The translations under genes and the position numbers were made by a program. This document shows, one piece after another, positions 8,514-16,524 of a stretch of DNA of 64,000 nucleotides. The notes below the pieces were generated by a model. That model did no database searches. It saw only the letters and a list, made by a program, of their open reading frames with translations, and had not been told where the DNA came from. Position 1 is the first letter of the stretch; each line of letters starts with the position of its first letter. Source of the DNA: JAFKFI01 sp963795435 (GTDB lineage: Bacteria; Pseudomonadota; Alphaproteobacteria; Acetobacterales; Acetobacteraceae); contig CAWCHV010000009.1 of NCBI GenBank assembly GCA_963795435.1, positions 496,001-560,000 of the forward strand. Direction: 5' to 3'.

Positions 8514-10574
8514 CTAGCGCGACTGCGCGACGACCTGGTCACGTTCGACATCGCGGCAGCTCGTTCGGTGATCGATCTCGATCAGCTGCTCGAGCGGAAG
8601 CCGGGTCGATCGGGTCACCGGCAGTCTCGGCAGCGGTTCCCCGACCCGCCCGATGAAGACGAACCCGTCCGCGCCGTCGCCGAGCACCCGGCGGAAGCGG
8701 GCGGCCAGTTTGCGTGACTTGCGGACGACCGCCGCGTCGGCGGAGAATGCCGTGTTCGCGTCGCCGTGATGGGCGAAGGCCAGGATGGCCAGCGCCGGCT
8801 GCACGACGAGCCCGAGCCGGCTCGCCTCCAGCCAGAAGCGCTGCACGGCCTCGCCCACGCGCAGCAACGCCGTCACGCGCTGCTCCGGCGCGGCGTCTGG
8901 ACCGCTTGCCAGATGGGCGAGGCGCATCGTGAAGAAGGCGCCGCTCGCCAGGCCGGGCAGCAGATCGAGCTGCGCGGCGGTGCTCCAGGTGCCGCCGAGC
9001 CGGTTGAGCAAGCGCAGCCGCGACCAGCTTGCCATTCCCCAGCGCATGATCGCGAGCGTCGCGCGGTCGAGGCCCACGGCGCCGCCGGGGATCCCGTCCG
9101 GGCTGTGCTTGCGCCCGAAATCCAGCATCCGGCGATGCACCTCGTAGGTCTCCGGCGCGCGCAGCCGGATGTCCGTGGCGCGCGCGCCGAGCAGTGCGAA
9201 GCGCAGCCGTGCGCCGAGCGATTGATGCCATTCGACGCGGACATCCGCGCCGGCGGCGTCGGTCAGGGACTGCGCCTCGCGCGCGGTCAGCGGCCGCGCG
9301 CGATAGCGTCGCCGGTCGACCGAACGCTGCATGAGGTGCGGCAGCCAGCGGTCCGGCGTGACCGATGTGTCGGGGTGGAACTCGACCCGCGCGACATGCC
9401 GGCCGGGCGAGCCCCGGAGGCTCGGCTCTTGGAGGCCCTCGTACGACCATGTCATGGCGCGGCCCCAGCCCGTCGCGGCGACGCGCAGGCTCTCCAGCAG
9501 CACGCCGCCGGCGATCAGCGTCGGCTCTCCGTCGCGATACTCGTAGACGTTGCCGGCATGGTCGGCGTCGAGCAGCACGCGCACGCTGTTCTCGTCCAGG
9601 ATTTCGAAGCGCCAGGGCTGCACGTTGTCGCCGCTCGGCGCCCAGCGCGCGGCGCGCAGGATCTCCTCGATCGGCGAGCCCGGCGGCGGCTCGGCCGGCG
9701 GCGGCTTCTGGCGCGCCAGCGCCGCGAGCCCGCGCTTGCCGAGCGCGATCTTGAGGCTCTGCAGCGGCCCCGCGTTGCCCCAGCGCAGCTTCGTCACCGC
9801 CAGCTTGCCCACGTAGGGATCATAGTGGTGGTGATACGGAACGGCGGCGACGCCGCTGCGGCCCAGCATAAGCTTCACGGCGTTGACGGCGGCGACGCCG
9901 GAGCAGAGCTGGCAGGACGCGCCGGTGGAAGGTGTGCGTTTCGCGGCGAAGTCGAGCCGCGACGGATCAACCAGGTAGGCGCGATGCAGCGCCCTCGGCA
10001 CGAGCCCGACGAGGAAACGCAGATACTGTTCGAGCTCCGGCCTGCCTTCGAAGCGAAAATATCGTTCGAAACTCATGCCGCCCGGCAGGAAGGCGAGAAA
10101 GCCGACGCCCATGCCCACCGGCGCGGCGCACAGCGCGGGAATGCCGAGCTCGGCGCAGCGCGCGTACACCTTGCGGCGGATGCCGAGCACGAAATAGTCG
10201 AAGCCGTCCACGAACACGTCGGCGCCGTCGAGGAAGGCGTCGATGTTGCCGTCGTCGATGCCGTGGTCGAACCGCCGGATCAGCACCTCCGGGTTGATCG
10301 AGCGCGCCATCTCCTCCAGCACCTCGGCCTTGGGCCGCCCGATGGTCGCGGTGTTGGCGCCGATCTGCCGGTTGAAGTTCACGACATCGAAACTGTCGAA
10401 ATCGGCAATGCTGAAGGCGCCGACGCCGAAGCGCGCCAGGGTCAGGAGATGCACTCCGCCGACGCCTCCCATGCCCGCGATCGCCACCCGCTTGAACCGC
10501 AGGGCCTGCTGCTCCCAGTCGGTCAGCCAACCGATGTTGCGGTCGAAGGCGAGATCATAAGAGAACCGCGGCAT
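8514..10574 (-). CDS. E1-like (ThiF) adenylating domain fused to nitroreductase domain
   Basis: 686 residues, two enzymes in one chain. Residues 1-250 are an E1/ThiF-type Rossmann domain: nucleotide loop GMGGVGG (34-40), acidic IADFDSFD (57-63), arginine in NRQ (R69), lysine in GRPKAE (K82), and one CxxC (C221/C224). The second CxxC of a typical zinc site is not seen. From about 300 it is a flavin nitroreductase-like domain (AARWAPSGDNVQPWRF). E1 domains activate a carboxyl end by adenylation; nitroreductase-type domains reduce or oxidise with FMN. The same order occurs, from memory, in mycobacterial MoeY. Possible role: modifying a small protein or acylated amino acid made with the neighbouring acyltransferase. 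Substrate unknown. Confidence 0.88.
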   Translation of the reverse strand: MPRFSYDLAFDRNIGWLTDWEQQALRFKRVAIAGMGGVGGVHLLTLARFGVGAFSIADFDSFDVVNFNRQIGANTATIGRPKAEVLEEMARSINPEVLIRRFDHGIDDGNIDAFLDGADVFVDGFDYFVLGIRRKVYARCAELGIPALCAAPVGMGVGFLAFLPGGMSFERYFRFEGRPELEQYLRFLVGLVPRALHRAYLVDPSRLDFAAKRTPSTGASCQLCSGVAAVNAVKLMLGRSGVAAVPYHHHYDPYVGKLAVTKLRWGNAGPLQSLKIALGKRGLAALARQKPPPAEPPPGSPIEEILRAARWAPSGDNVQPWRFEILDENSVRVLLDADHAGNVYEYRDGEPTLIAGGVLLESLRVAATGWGRAMTWSYEGLQEPSLRGSPGRHVARVEFHPDTSVTPDRWLPHLMQRSVDRRRYRARPLTAREAQSLTDAAGADVRVEWHQSLGARLRFALLGARATDIRLRAPETYEVHRRMLDFGRKHSPDGIPGGAVGLDRATLAIMRWGMASWSRLRLLNRLGGTWSTAAQLDLLPGLASGAFFTMRLAHLASGPDAAPEQRVTALLRVGEAVQRFWLEASRLGLVVQPALAILAFAHHGDANTAFSADAAVVRKSRKLAARFRRVLGDGADGFVFIGRVGEPLPRLPVTRSTRLPLEQLIEIDHRTSCRDVERDQVVAQSR

Positions 10575-10823
10575 CTATTCCCCCAGGCTGTCGTGGACGG
10601 CGCGGATTGATCCGCCGGGTCCGGCCGGCCAAAAAATCACCTCGTCGTGAGGCTGGGGCCGCGGACCACCCACTTCCCCGAGCGGGCGCACCGGCCGATC
10701 CAGGACCGCGAGAGTGGAATTGAGCACGGCGAACCATCGTATCCAGCAGGATGTGTCGGGAAACTTTACACGCCAGCGGCGGGAAAATGAACGGCGATTA
10801 ACAACCACCCGGGAATCTGCCAT
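10575..10823 (-). CDS. possible small ORF abutting the E1-nitroreductase gene
   Basis: An 82-codon open frame whose TAG is immediately followed by the ATG of the ThiF-nitroreductase gene. The last 50 codons have GC-rich third positions and end IRAVHDSLGE; the first 30 codons are AT-richer and overlap a regulatory repeat (10754-10771), so a shorter version starting at an internal GTG is more plausible. No family recognised. A competing frame (10555-10737) looks less protein-like. If real, it could be a small partner or peptide substrate for the E1 domain. Low confidence. Confidence 0.3.
   Translation of the reverse strand: MADSRVVVNRRSFSRRWRVKFPDTSCWIRWFAVLNSTLAVLDRPVRPLGEVGGPRPQPHDEVIFWPAGPGGSIRAVHDSLGE
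10754..10771 (+). promoter_or_regulatory. distal activator-type repeat upstream of the PEP-CTERM gene
   Basis: TGTCGGGAAACTTTACAC, identical at 15 of 18 positions to a second copy at 10998-11015 in the same orientation. Shared pattern TGTCGG-AA-C-TTACAC, a partial dyad of the TGT-N12-ACA type. It is about 340 bp upstream of the predicted transcription start, a distance tolerated by sigma-54 enhancers, and about 180 bp upstream of the divergent E1-nitroreductase gene, so it could serve either side. Confidence 0.5.
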
Positions 10824-10997
10824 GAACTACGGGAAAAGCATGCTGCAAGTTCAGTAGGTTACCTCTTTAGGACGCAAAAATGGGACAACCTAAGGTTATT
10901 GATCCGGATGGATGTCCGCTGCGATGGAAAAAAACCTCGCCGCATCCTCACGAAACCGAGAGAAGTCGCTCTCTTGCGCCCGCGATTCGGATCAGAC

Positions 10998-11015
10998 TGT
11001 CGGAAATCCTTACAC
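10998..11015 (+). promoter_or_regulatory. proximal activator-type repeat
   Basis: TGTCGGAAATCCTTACAC, second copy of the 18-bp motif at 10754-10771 (15/18 identical). Its centre is about 100 bp upstream of the predicted transcription start, the usual position for a sigma-54 enhancer-binding protein. PEP-CTERM loci are known to be controlled by a sigma-54 response regulator (PrsR type); that this is its site is inferred. Confidence 0.55.
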
Positions 11016-11077
11016 CGTTCCGCCGGGAAACTAGTATGAGCGGGCCAATCCCCAGCATTCGCGCGGCTATGTCGCGC

Positions 11078-11093
11078 TGGCCCGGCCCTTGCA
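11078..11093 (+). promoter_or_regulatory. sigma-54 (RpoN) -24/-12 promoter
   Basis: TGGCCCGGCCCTTGCA matches the consensus TGGCACG-N4-TTGCW at every defined base but one (A to C), with the invariant GG (11079-11080) and GC (11091-11092) separated by the required 10 bases. The predicted start is near 11104, 80 bases before the PEP-CTERM ATG. Two upstream activator-like repeats support it. Confidence 0.75.
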
Positions 11094-11184
11094 TTCGCTG
11101 CTGGTAGCCTGTTCCCGCGCTTGCAAATCGAGGGGCGACTGGACAGGGAGCGTTTAGGCCGGACGGAAAAAGGGACTACGAATT

Positions 11185-12024
11185 ATGACGCGCAACAAAC
11201 TCTGGTTCGATCTTGCTAAGGGCACGGCACTCGCCGGCGTGCTCGGCATCGCCGCGATGGCCACCGCACACGCGACGCCGGTGACCGTGACCTTCGATCC
11301 GGCCGGGGCCGGATTGGGCACTCAGGGGCCATTCCAGGCGGATCGCTACACGCTCGGCGATTACGCGACGGCGACCATCAACAATGCGACCGGCGCGTTC
11401 ACGGAAACCGGCACGATAAAGCTGGCGTTCTTTGCTTTGGGCAACAGCTTCGTGCTTCCGGGAACCTCGGGTCTGCAGAACGGGACCGGAGCGTCGGCGT
11501 ACGGCCTTTACAAGACGTTCACGGGGACCGGCACCCTGCCGGGATGGAACGCAGCGAGCCCCACGACACCGATCAACGGAAGCTTCAGCAGCCTCGACTA
11601 CACGTTCCTCGGTGATCCCGGCAACCTGGACACGGTCAGCAATGGCGGCGTCCATACGGACGTAGGCGGCAACGATATTACCCTGGGCTCTGGAACGCTC
11701 GCCGGCACTCCACCCAATTCAGTGGGGATCGGCGGGTCGGGGACGCCAACTGCGGACGTCCTGCTCAACTTGTTCCTGACGAGCGCGGGCAACTCCTTCA
11801 TGACTGCGCCGAAGAACATCAAGTTCCAGGAAGACGCTTTCACTAACACGACCAGCGTGTTCAGATTCGTGAACAATGGAGCGACAACCACGCTGACGAT
11901 CACCAATGGCGGTGGAGACGGCACGTTCGCGGTAGGGACCACTCCCATCCCGGAGCCCGCCTCGATGGCGCTGCTCGGCGCCGGCCTGGTCGGTCTCGGG
12001 CTGATCCGTCGCCGCAAGAGCTAA
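11185..12024 (+). CDS. PEP-CTERM sorting domain protein
   Basis: 279-residue exported protein. The N-terminus is a Sec signal peptide cleaved after AHA (about residue 30). The middle is Gly/Thr/Asn-rich, beta-type, and has no known enzyme motif. The C-terminus is a canonical PEP-CTERM sorting signal: PEPAS (from 256), a hydrophobic helix, then RRRKS. Such proteins are processed by an exosortase and are often tied to exopolysaccharide, floc or biofilm formation; no exosortase gene lies in the window. It has its own sigma-54 promoter and a strong terminator, so it is a single-gene unit. The acyltransferase at 6654 belongs to a family linked to this sorting system. Confidence 0.93.
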   Translation: MTRNKLWFDLAKGTALAGVLGIAAMATAHATPVTVTFDPAGAGLGTQGPFQADRYTLGDYATATINNATGAFTETGTIKLAFFALGNSFVLPGTSGLQNGTGASAYGLYKTFTGTGTLPGWNAASPTTPINGSFSSLDYTFLGDPGNLDTVSNGGVHTDVGGNDITLGSGTLAGTPPNSVGIGGSGTPTADVLLNLFLTSAGNSFMTAPKNIKFQEDAFTNTTSVFRFVNNGATTTLTITNGGGDGTFAVGTTPIPEPASMALLGAGLVGLGLIRRRKS

Positions 12025-12046
12025 GCCTCAACGCCCATATCTACGG

Positions 12047-12076
12047 AAGCGGCGCCTTCGGGCGCCGCTTTTCGTT
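12047..12076 (+). terminator. rho-independent terminator of the PEP-CTERM gene
   Basis: Perfect 10-bp stem AAGCGGCGCC / GGCGCCGCTT with a TTCG tetraloop, running into TTCGTTT, 23 bases after the stop codon. The TTCG loop gives an exceptionally stable hairpin. Confidence 0.92.
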
Positions 12077-12193
12077 TCCGATTTGCGGATACTCGGCTTC
12101 ATTCCCGCTCCCGCGACCAAACTATGCTTGACGCTCCGCGCTCGAGGGGCAAAAAGTCGCGCCCTCGGGAGCAGAGCCGCACGCTCCTCCGTC

Positions 12194-12214
12194 TGCTTAG
12201 CGACTCGTTAAGCA
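12194..12214. promoter_or_regulatory. inverted repeat upstream of the RND efflux operon
   Basis: Perfect dyad TGCTTA-N9-TAAGCA ending 27 bp before the first start codon of the efflux operon. The position and 21-bp span fit a repressor operator (TetR or MarR type), but no regulator gene is adjacent. Confidence 0.4.
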
Positions 12215-12240
12215 ATTCCTGACATCCAGGCCCGACAGAG

Positions 12241-13341
12241 GTGTCCCTGTTGGAATCCTACCCCGTCGCGCGTGCCATGCGCGTTCTGCCGATCCTCGCC
12301 GCCCTCTTCCTGGCGCCCGTCGGGCTCCGGGCGGCGGAGCCGCGGCCGGTCCGCGTCCAGACCGTCGAGATGACGTCCTCGGAGGTCTCGCTGACCTACT
12401 CCGGCACCGTCCAGGCGCGGGTGCTGGCCGATCTCGGCTTCCGCGTGGCCGGCAAGGTGGTCGACCGGCCGGTCAATATCGGGGACTTCGTCCACGCCGG
12501 GCAGGTCATCGCCAAACTCGATCCCACCGACCTCAGCCTCAACCACGAGGCCGACGAGCAGGCGGTCGCCGCCGCACGGGCGTCGGCCGTGAACACGCGG
12601 GCCGAGTTCGAGCGGTACGGCAAGATGGGCCCGAAATCCGCCGCCTTCCTGCCCTCCGAGTTCGACAAGCGCCAGGCCGCGATGCTGAGCGCGGAGGCCA
12701 AATTGGCCCAGGCCGAGCGCCAGCTGGCGCTGGCCAGCGATCAGCTCTCCTACACCACCCTGCGCGCCGACGCCGATGGACTGATCACCGCGCTGCCGGC
12801 CCAGGTCGGCCAGGTGATGACCGCCGGGCAGACCGTCGCGAGCATCGCCTACGCCGCCGAGACCGAGGTGCTGGTGGACGTCCCCGAGAACCGGCTGGCC
12901 GATGTGCGGGCGGCCAAGGACATAACCGTCTCCCTCTGGTCGAACCCGGGCGAGTTGCTCCACGGACGGCTGCGGGAGATCGGCGCGCTGGCCGACCCGG
13001 CCAGTCGCACCTTCGCCGTCAGGATCACCCTGCTGGACCGGCCGCGCAACCTTGCCCTCGGCATGACGGCGGCGGTGCGGTTCACCCATCCGGCGGGTTC
13101 CCCCGTGGCCCTGCTGCCGGCCACCGCGATCGCCGATCAGGACGGACATCCGGCGGTCTGGGTGCTCGATCCGCGGCGCCAGCGCGCCGCCCTGCGTCCC
13201 GTGCAGGTCGGCGCCTACCATGCCGACGGCACGGTCGCCATCGCGTCGGGGCTGGCCGCCGGCGACGAGGTCGTGACCGCCGGCAAGCTCCAGCTCGACC
13301 CCGACATGCCCGTGACGGCATGGAGCGGTCCCACCCGATGA
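12241..13341 (+). CDS. RND efflux pump periplasmic adaptor (membrane fusion protein)
   Basis: 366 residues. A hydrophobic leader (RVLPILAALFLAPVGLRA) is followed by the HlyD/AcrA-type lipoyl half-motifs (GFRVAGKV... NIGDFVHAGQVIAKLD), an alpha hairpin (about 100-165), then beta-barrel and membrane-proximal domains (GMTAAVRF; LQLDPDMPV). It connects the inner-membrane RND pump to an outer-membrane channel. GTG 12241 gives the longest form; ATG 12277 places the signal peptide at the very N-terminus and is equally plausible. The pump gene follows 24 bp later. No outer-membrane factor is encoded here, so it probably uses a shared TolC. Confidence 0.92.
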   Translation: MSLLESYPVARAMRVLPILAALFLAPVGLRAAEPRPVRVQTVEMTSSEVSLTYSGTVQARVLADLGFRVAGKVVDRPVNIGDFVHAGQVIAKLDPTDLSLNHEADEQAVAAARASAVNTRAEFERYGKMGPKSAAFLPSEFDKRQAAMLSAEAKLAQAERQLALASDQLSYTTLRADADGLITALPAQVGQVMTAGQTVASIAYAAETEVLVDVPENRLADVRAAKDITVSLWSNPGELLHGRLREIGALADPASRTFAVRITLLDRPRNLALGMTAAVRFTHPAGSPVALLPATAIADQDGHPAVWVLDPRRQRAALRPVQVGAYHADGTVAIASGLAAGDEVVTAGKLQLDPDMPVTAWSGPTR

Positions 13342-13365
13342 GGTCGCCCAGATGAGCGTGCCCCG

Positions 13366-16300
13366 GTGAGCCAGCGCTGGGCTGGCAGAGGGGGACGCCT
13401 GAACCTGTCCGCCTGGGCGCTGCGGCACCGTGTGGTGACGCTGTACGCCATGCTGGCGATCCTGGCCGCCGGCGCCTGGGCCTACATGGCGCTCGGCCGG
13501 GCCGAGGACCCGCCCTTCACCATCAAGCAGATGATCGTCGAGGTCGACTGGCCCGGCGCCTCGGCCGCCGAGATGGCCAGCGAGGTGACGGATCGGATCG
13601 AGCGCAAGCTCGAGGAGCTGCCGTCGCTCGACTATACCGAGAGCGCGACCCAGCCCGGCCGCGCGATCATCACCATCTCGCTGCGCGACGACACGCCGCC
13701 GGCCAACGTGCCCGGTCTATGGTACGAGGTCCGCAAGAAGATCGGCGACATCCAGGGTACTTTCCCGTCCGGCGTGCGCGGGCCGTATTTCAACGACGAG
13801 TTCGGCGACGTGTTCGGCATCCTCTACGGCTTCACCGGGGACGGCTTCAGCCTGCCTCAGCTCAAGCACGTGCTGGAGGATGTGCGCGAGCGGCTGCTGA
13901 GCGTGCCCGGCGTCGGCAAGGTGCAGATCTTCGGCGAGCAGGAGGAGCGCATCTATGTCGACTTCTCCTACCGCAAGCTCGCCGAGCTCGGCCTCGACGC
14001 GCAGGCGGTGTTCGACGTCCTGCGCCGCGAGAACGGCGTGGTCGCCGGCGGCTTCGTGGACACCAGGCACGACCGGGTGTTCGTCCGCACCGGCGCTGGG
14101 ATCGACGGCCCGGCGATGCTGCGAAAGCTGCCGATCGGCGTCCACGGTCATCTGGTGCCGCTCTCCGACCTCGCGACGATCAGCCGGGGGACCGTGGACC
14201 CCCCGGAGTCGACCTTCCGCGTGAACGGCCGCCCGGCGCTGGCACTCGGCATCTCGATGGCCAAGGGCGGCAACATCCTCGACCTCGGCCGCCGTATCGA
14301 CGAACGCATGGCGGAGATCGCGCCGAGCCTGCCGGTCGGGGTGAACGCCGTGCGGGTGAACGACCAGCCCGATGTCGTCGCCAAGGACGTTGGCGAGTTC
14401 CAGGACAGCTTCCTCGAGGCGCTGGCGATCGTGCTGCTGGTCAGCTTCATCAGCCTCGGCTGGCGCAGCGGGCTGGTGGTCGCGATCAGCGTGCCGGTGG
14501 TGCTGGCCGGCACCTTGGTCGGGATGAAGCTGCTGGGGATCGACCTGCAGCGGATCTCGCTCGGCGCCATGATCATCGCCCTCGGGCTGCTGGTGGACGA
14601 CGCGATCATCGCGGTCGAGACCATGCTGGTGAAGCTGGAGCAGGGCTGGGACCGGATGCGAGCCGGCAGCTTCGCCTTCACCGCCACCGCCTTTCCGATG
14701 CTGACCGGAACCCTGGTGACGGCCGCGGGCTACCTGCCGATCGGCCTCGCCCAATCCTCGACCGGCGAATACACCCGCGACATCTTCCGCGTGGTCGGCC
14801 TCTCGCTTGTGCTGTCCTGGATCGTGGCGGTGGTGTTCGTCCCATTCCTCGGCGCGGCGCTGCTGCCCGTCCGCAAGCCGCCGCGCGCCGACGGCATCGA
14901 GCACGATGTCTACCAAGGCCGCCTCTATCGCCGCTTCCGGCGCGTCATCCGCTGGTGCGTGCGATGGCGCTGGGTGGTGATCGGCGGGACCGTGCTGGCC
15001 TTCGCGCTGTCGGTGGTCGGCTTCGCCCGCGTGCCGCAGCAATTCTTCCCGGCGTCCGACCGGCTCGAGGTGCTGATCGACCTGCGGCTGCCCGAGGGCA
15101 GCTCCTTCGCGGCCACGGCAGCCGAGGTGGCGCGGCTCGAGGCGGTGGTCGGGCACGATCCCGGCGTCTCCTCCTACGCCGCCTACACGGGGGTCGGCAC
15201 GCCGCGCTTCTTCCTGGCCTTCTCGCCGCAGCTCGAGAGCGCCAACTACGCCCAGTTCGTCATCAACACCCACTCCATCCCGGCCCGCGAGGCGCTGCTC
15301 GCCAAGCTAACCAAGCTGGCGGACGAGGGCGCTGCCTCGGGCTTCGCCGACATGCGTATCCGAAGCTCGCGCCTGGAGCTCGGCCCGCCGGTCGGCTACC
15401 CGGTGCAGTTCCGCGTGACCGGCCCCGATCCGGCCGAGCTGCGCCGGATCGCCCGCGAGGTGCGCCAAGCGATGCGCGCCAACCCGCACCTGCGCAACGT
15501 CAGCGACAGTTGGGGCAATCTGGCCAAATCGGTGCAGGTGACGGTGGACCAGGACAAGGCCCGAATGCTCGGCCTCTCCAGCGGGGACGTCGCCGCCGCG
15601 CTGCAGACGGTGCTGACCGGCTTCGCGGTGACGGACTACCGGGAGGGGACCGACCTCATCCCGGTGGTCGCGCGCGCCACGGACGCCGAGCGGCAGGATC
15701 TCGGCAATCTGGCGCAGATCGCCATTCGCGCGCCGAACGGCCGGACCGTCCCGCTGGCGCAGATCGCCACGGTCAGCTACGGCCTGGAGGAACCGATCCT
15801 CTACCGCCGAAACCGCACGCCCGAGCTCGCGGTGCGCGGCGACATCGCGGACGGGATGCAGGCGCCGGACGTGACGGCGCAGGTCCTGCCGGCCCTCGCC
15901 AAGATCAAGGCCGACCTGCCGGCCGGCTACCGCATCGAGACCGCCGGCGCGGTGGAGGAGAGCGCCAAGGGGCAGGCCTCGATCAACGTCATCATGCCGC
16001 TGATGGTGCTGGTGATGCTCACGCTGCTGATCGTCCAGCTCCAGTCGTTCAGCCGGGTCGCGATGGTGCTGCTCACCGCGCCGCTCGGGCTGATCGGGGT
16101 GACGGGGGCGCTGCTCGTGACCGGCGCGCCGTTCGGCTTCGTCGCGATGCTCGGGTTCATCGCGCTGGCCGGCATCATCATGCGGAACTCGGTGATCCTG
16201 GTCGACCAGATCCAGCAGGATTTGCGGCGCGGCCTGTCGCCGGCGGAGGCGATTGTCGAGGCCACGGTGCGGCGCGCCCGCCCGATCCTGCTCACCGCCG

Positions 16301-16524
16301 CCGCCGCGATCCTGGCGTTGGTCCCGCTGGCATTCTCGGTGTTCTGGGGGCCGATGGCGATCGCCATCATGGGCGGCCTGGTGAGCGCCACGGCGTTGAC
16401 CCTGTTCTTCGTCCCGGCACTCTACGCCGCCTGGACCCGCGTGCCGCGGACGATCGGCGCGGCGGGACGGGACGCCACGGACGCCGCCAACGTCCGCCCT
16501 AAGATGCCGGTCGGCGCCTCCTAA
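13366..16524 (+). CDS. RND efflux transporter permease (AcrB-like)
   Basis: 1052-residue inner-membrane proton-driven pump, normal size, with 12 helices and two large periplasmic loops in two repeats. The proton-relay motif GLLVDDAIIAVE lies in helix 4 (near 405). The family blocks VDWPGASAAEM and LTGTLVTAAGYLPIG and a conserved C-terminal helix block (MRNSVILVDQIQQDL) are present. Start GTG 13366. It exports hydrophobic toxicants, drugs or metabolites with the upstream adaptor. Its 3' end overlaps the convergent MFS gene by 26 bp. Confidence 0.94.
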   Translation: MSQRWAGRGGRLNLSAWALRHRVVTLYAMLAILAAGAWAYMALGRAEDPPFTIKQMIVEVDWPGASAAEMASEVTDRIERKLEELPSLDYTESATQPGRAIITISLRDDTPPANVPGLWYEVRKKIGDIQGTFPSGVRGPYFNDEFGDVFGILYGFTGDGFSLPQLKHVLEDVRERLLSVPGVGKVQIFGEQEERIYVDFSYRKLAELGLDAQAVFDVLRRENGVVAGGFVDTRHDRVFVRTGAGIDGPAMLRKLPIGVHGHLVPLSDLATISRGTVDPPESTFRVNGRPALALGISMAKGGNILDLGRRIDERMAEIAPSLPVGVNAVRVNDQPDVVAKDVGEFQDSFLEALAIVLLVSFISLGWRSGLVVAISVPVVLAGTLVGMKLLGIDLQRISLGAMIIALGLLVDDAIIAVETMLVKLEQGWDRMRAGSFAFTATAFPMLTGTLVTAAGYLPIGLAQSSTGEYTRDIFRVVGLSLVLSWIVAVVFVPFLGAALLPVRKPPRADGIEHDVYQGRLYRRFRRVIRWCVRWRWVVIGGTVLAFALSVVGFARVPQQFFPASDRLEVLIDLRLPEGSSFAATAAEVARLEAVVGHDPGVSSYAAYTGVGTPRFFLAFSPQLESANYAQFVINTHSIPAREALLAKLTKLADEGAASGFADMRIRSSRLELGPPVGYPVQFRVTGPDPAELRRIAREVRQAMRANPHLRNVSDSWGNLAKSVQVTVDQDKARMLGLSSGDVAAALQTVLTGFAVTDYREGTDLIPVVARATDAERQDLGNLAQIAIRAPNGRTVPLAQIATVSYGLEEPILYRRNRTPELAVRGDIADGMQAPDVTAQVLPALAKIKADLPAGYRIETAGAVEESAKGQASINVIMPLMVLVMLTLLIVQLQSFSRVAMVLLTAPLGLIGVTGALLVTGAPFGFVAMLGFIALAGIIMRNSVILVDQIQQDLRRGLSPAEAIVEATVRRARPILLTAAAAILALVPLAFSVFWGPMAIAIMGGLVSATALTLFFVPALYAAWTRVPRTIGAAGRDATDAANVRPKMPVGAS

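Larger units (their letters stand above)
10824..11184. promoter_or_regulatory. intergenic control region of the PEP-CTERM gene
   Basis: 361 bp with no convincing gene; a 75-codon plus-strand frame at 10880-11107 runs through the promoter and is rejected. It contains two short palindromes, AGGTTACCT (10856-10864) and AACCTAAGGTT (10887-10897), the proximal activator repeat (10998-11015) and the sigma-54 promoter (11078-11093). The 80-base leader after the predicted start has no strong ribosome site. Confidence 0.5.

Noticed and set aside
10620..10710. Minus-strand TGGATCGGCCGGTGCG as a second sigma-54 promoter for the E1-nitroreductase gene
   Set aside because: The GG/GC spacing is right, but four consensus bases are wrong; too weak to list.
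10555..10737. 60-codon minus-strand frame overlapping the E1-nitroreductase start
   Set aside because: Arg/Gly/Pro-rich composition typical of a shadow frame; the other frame (10575-10823) looks more protein-like.
10880..11107. 75-codon plus-strand frame before the PEP-CTERM gene
   Set aside because: It runs through the activator repeat and the sigma-54 promoter, has poor codon use at the start, and shows no family features.
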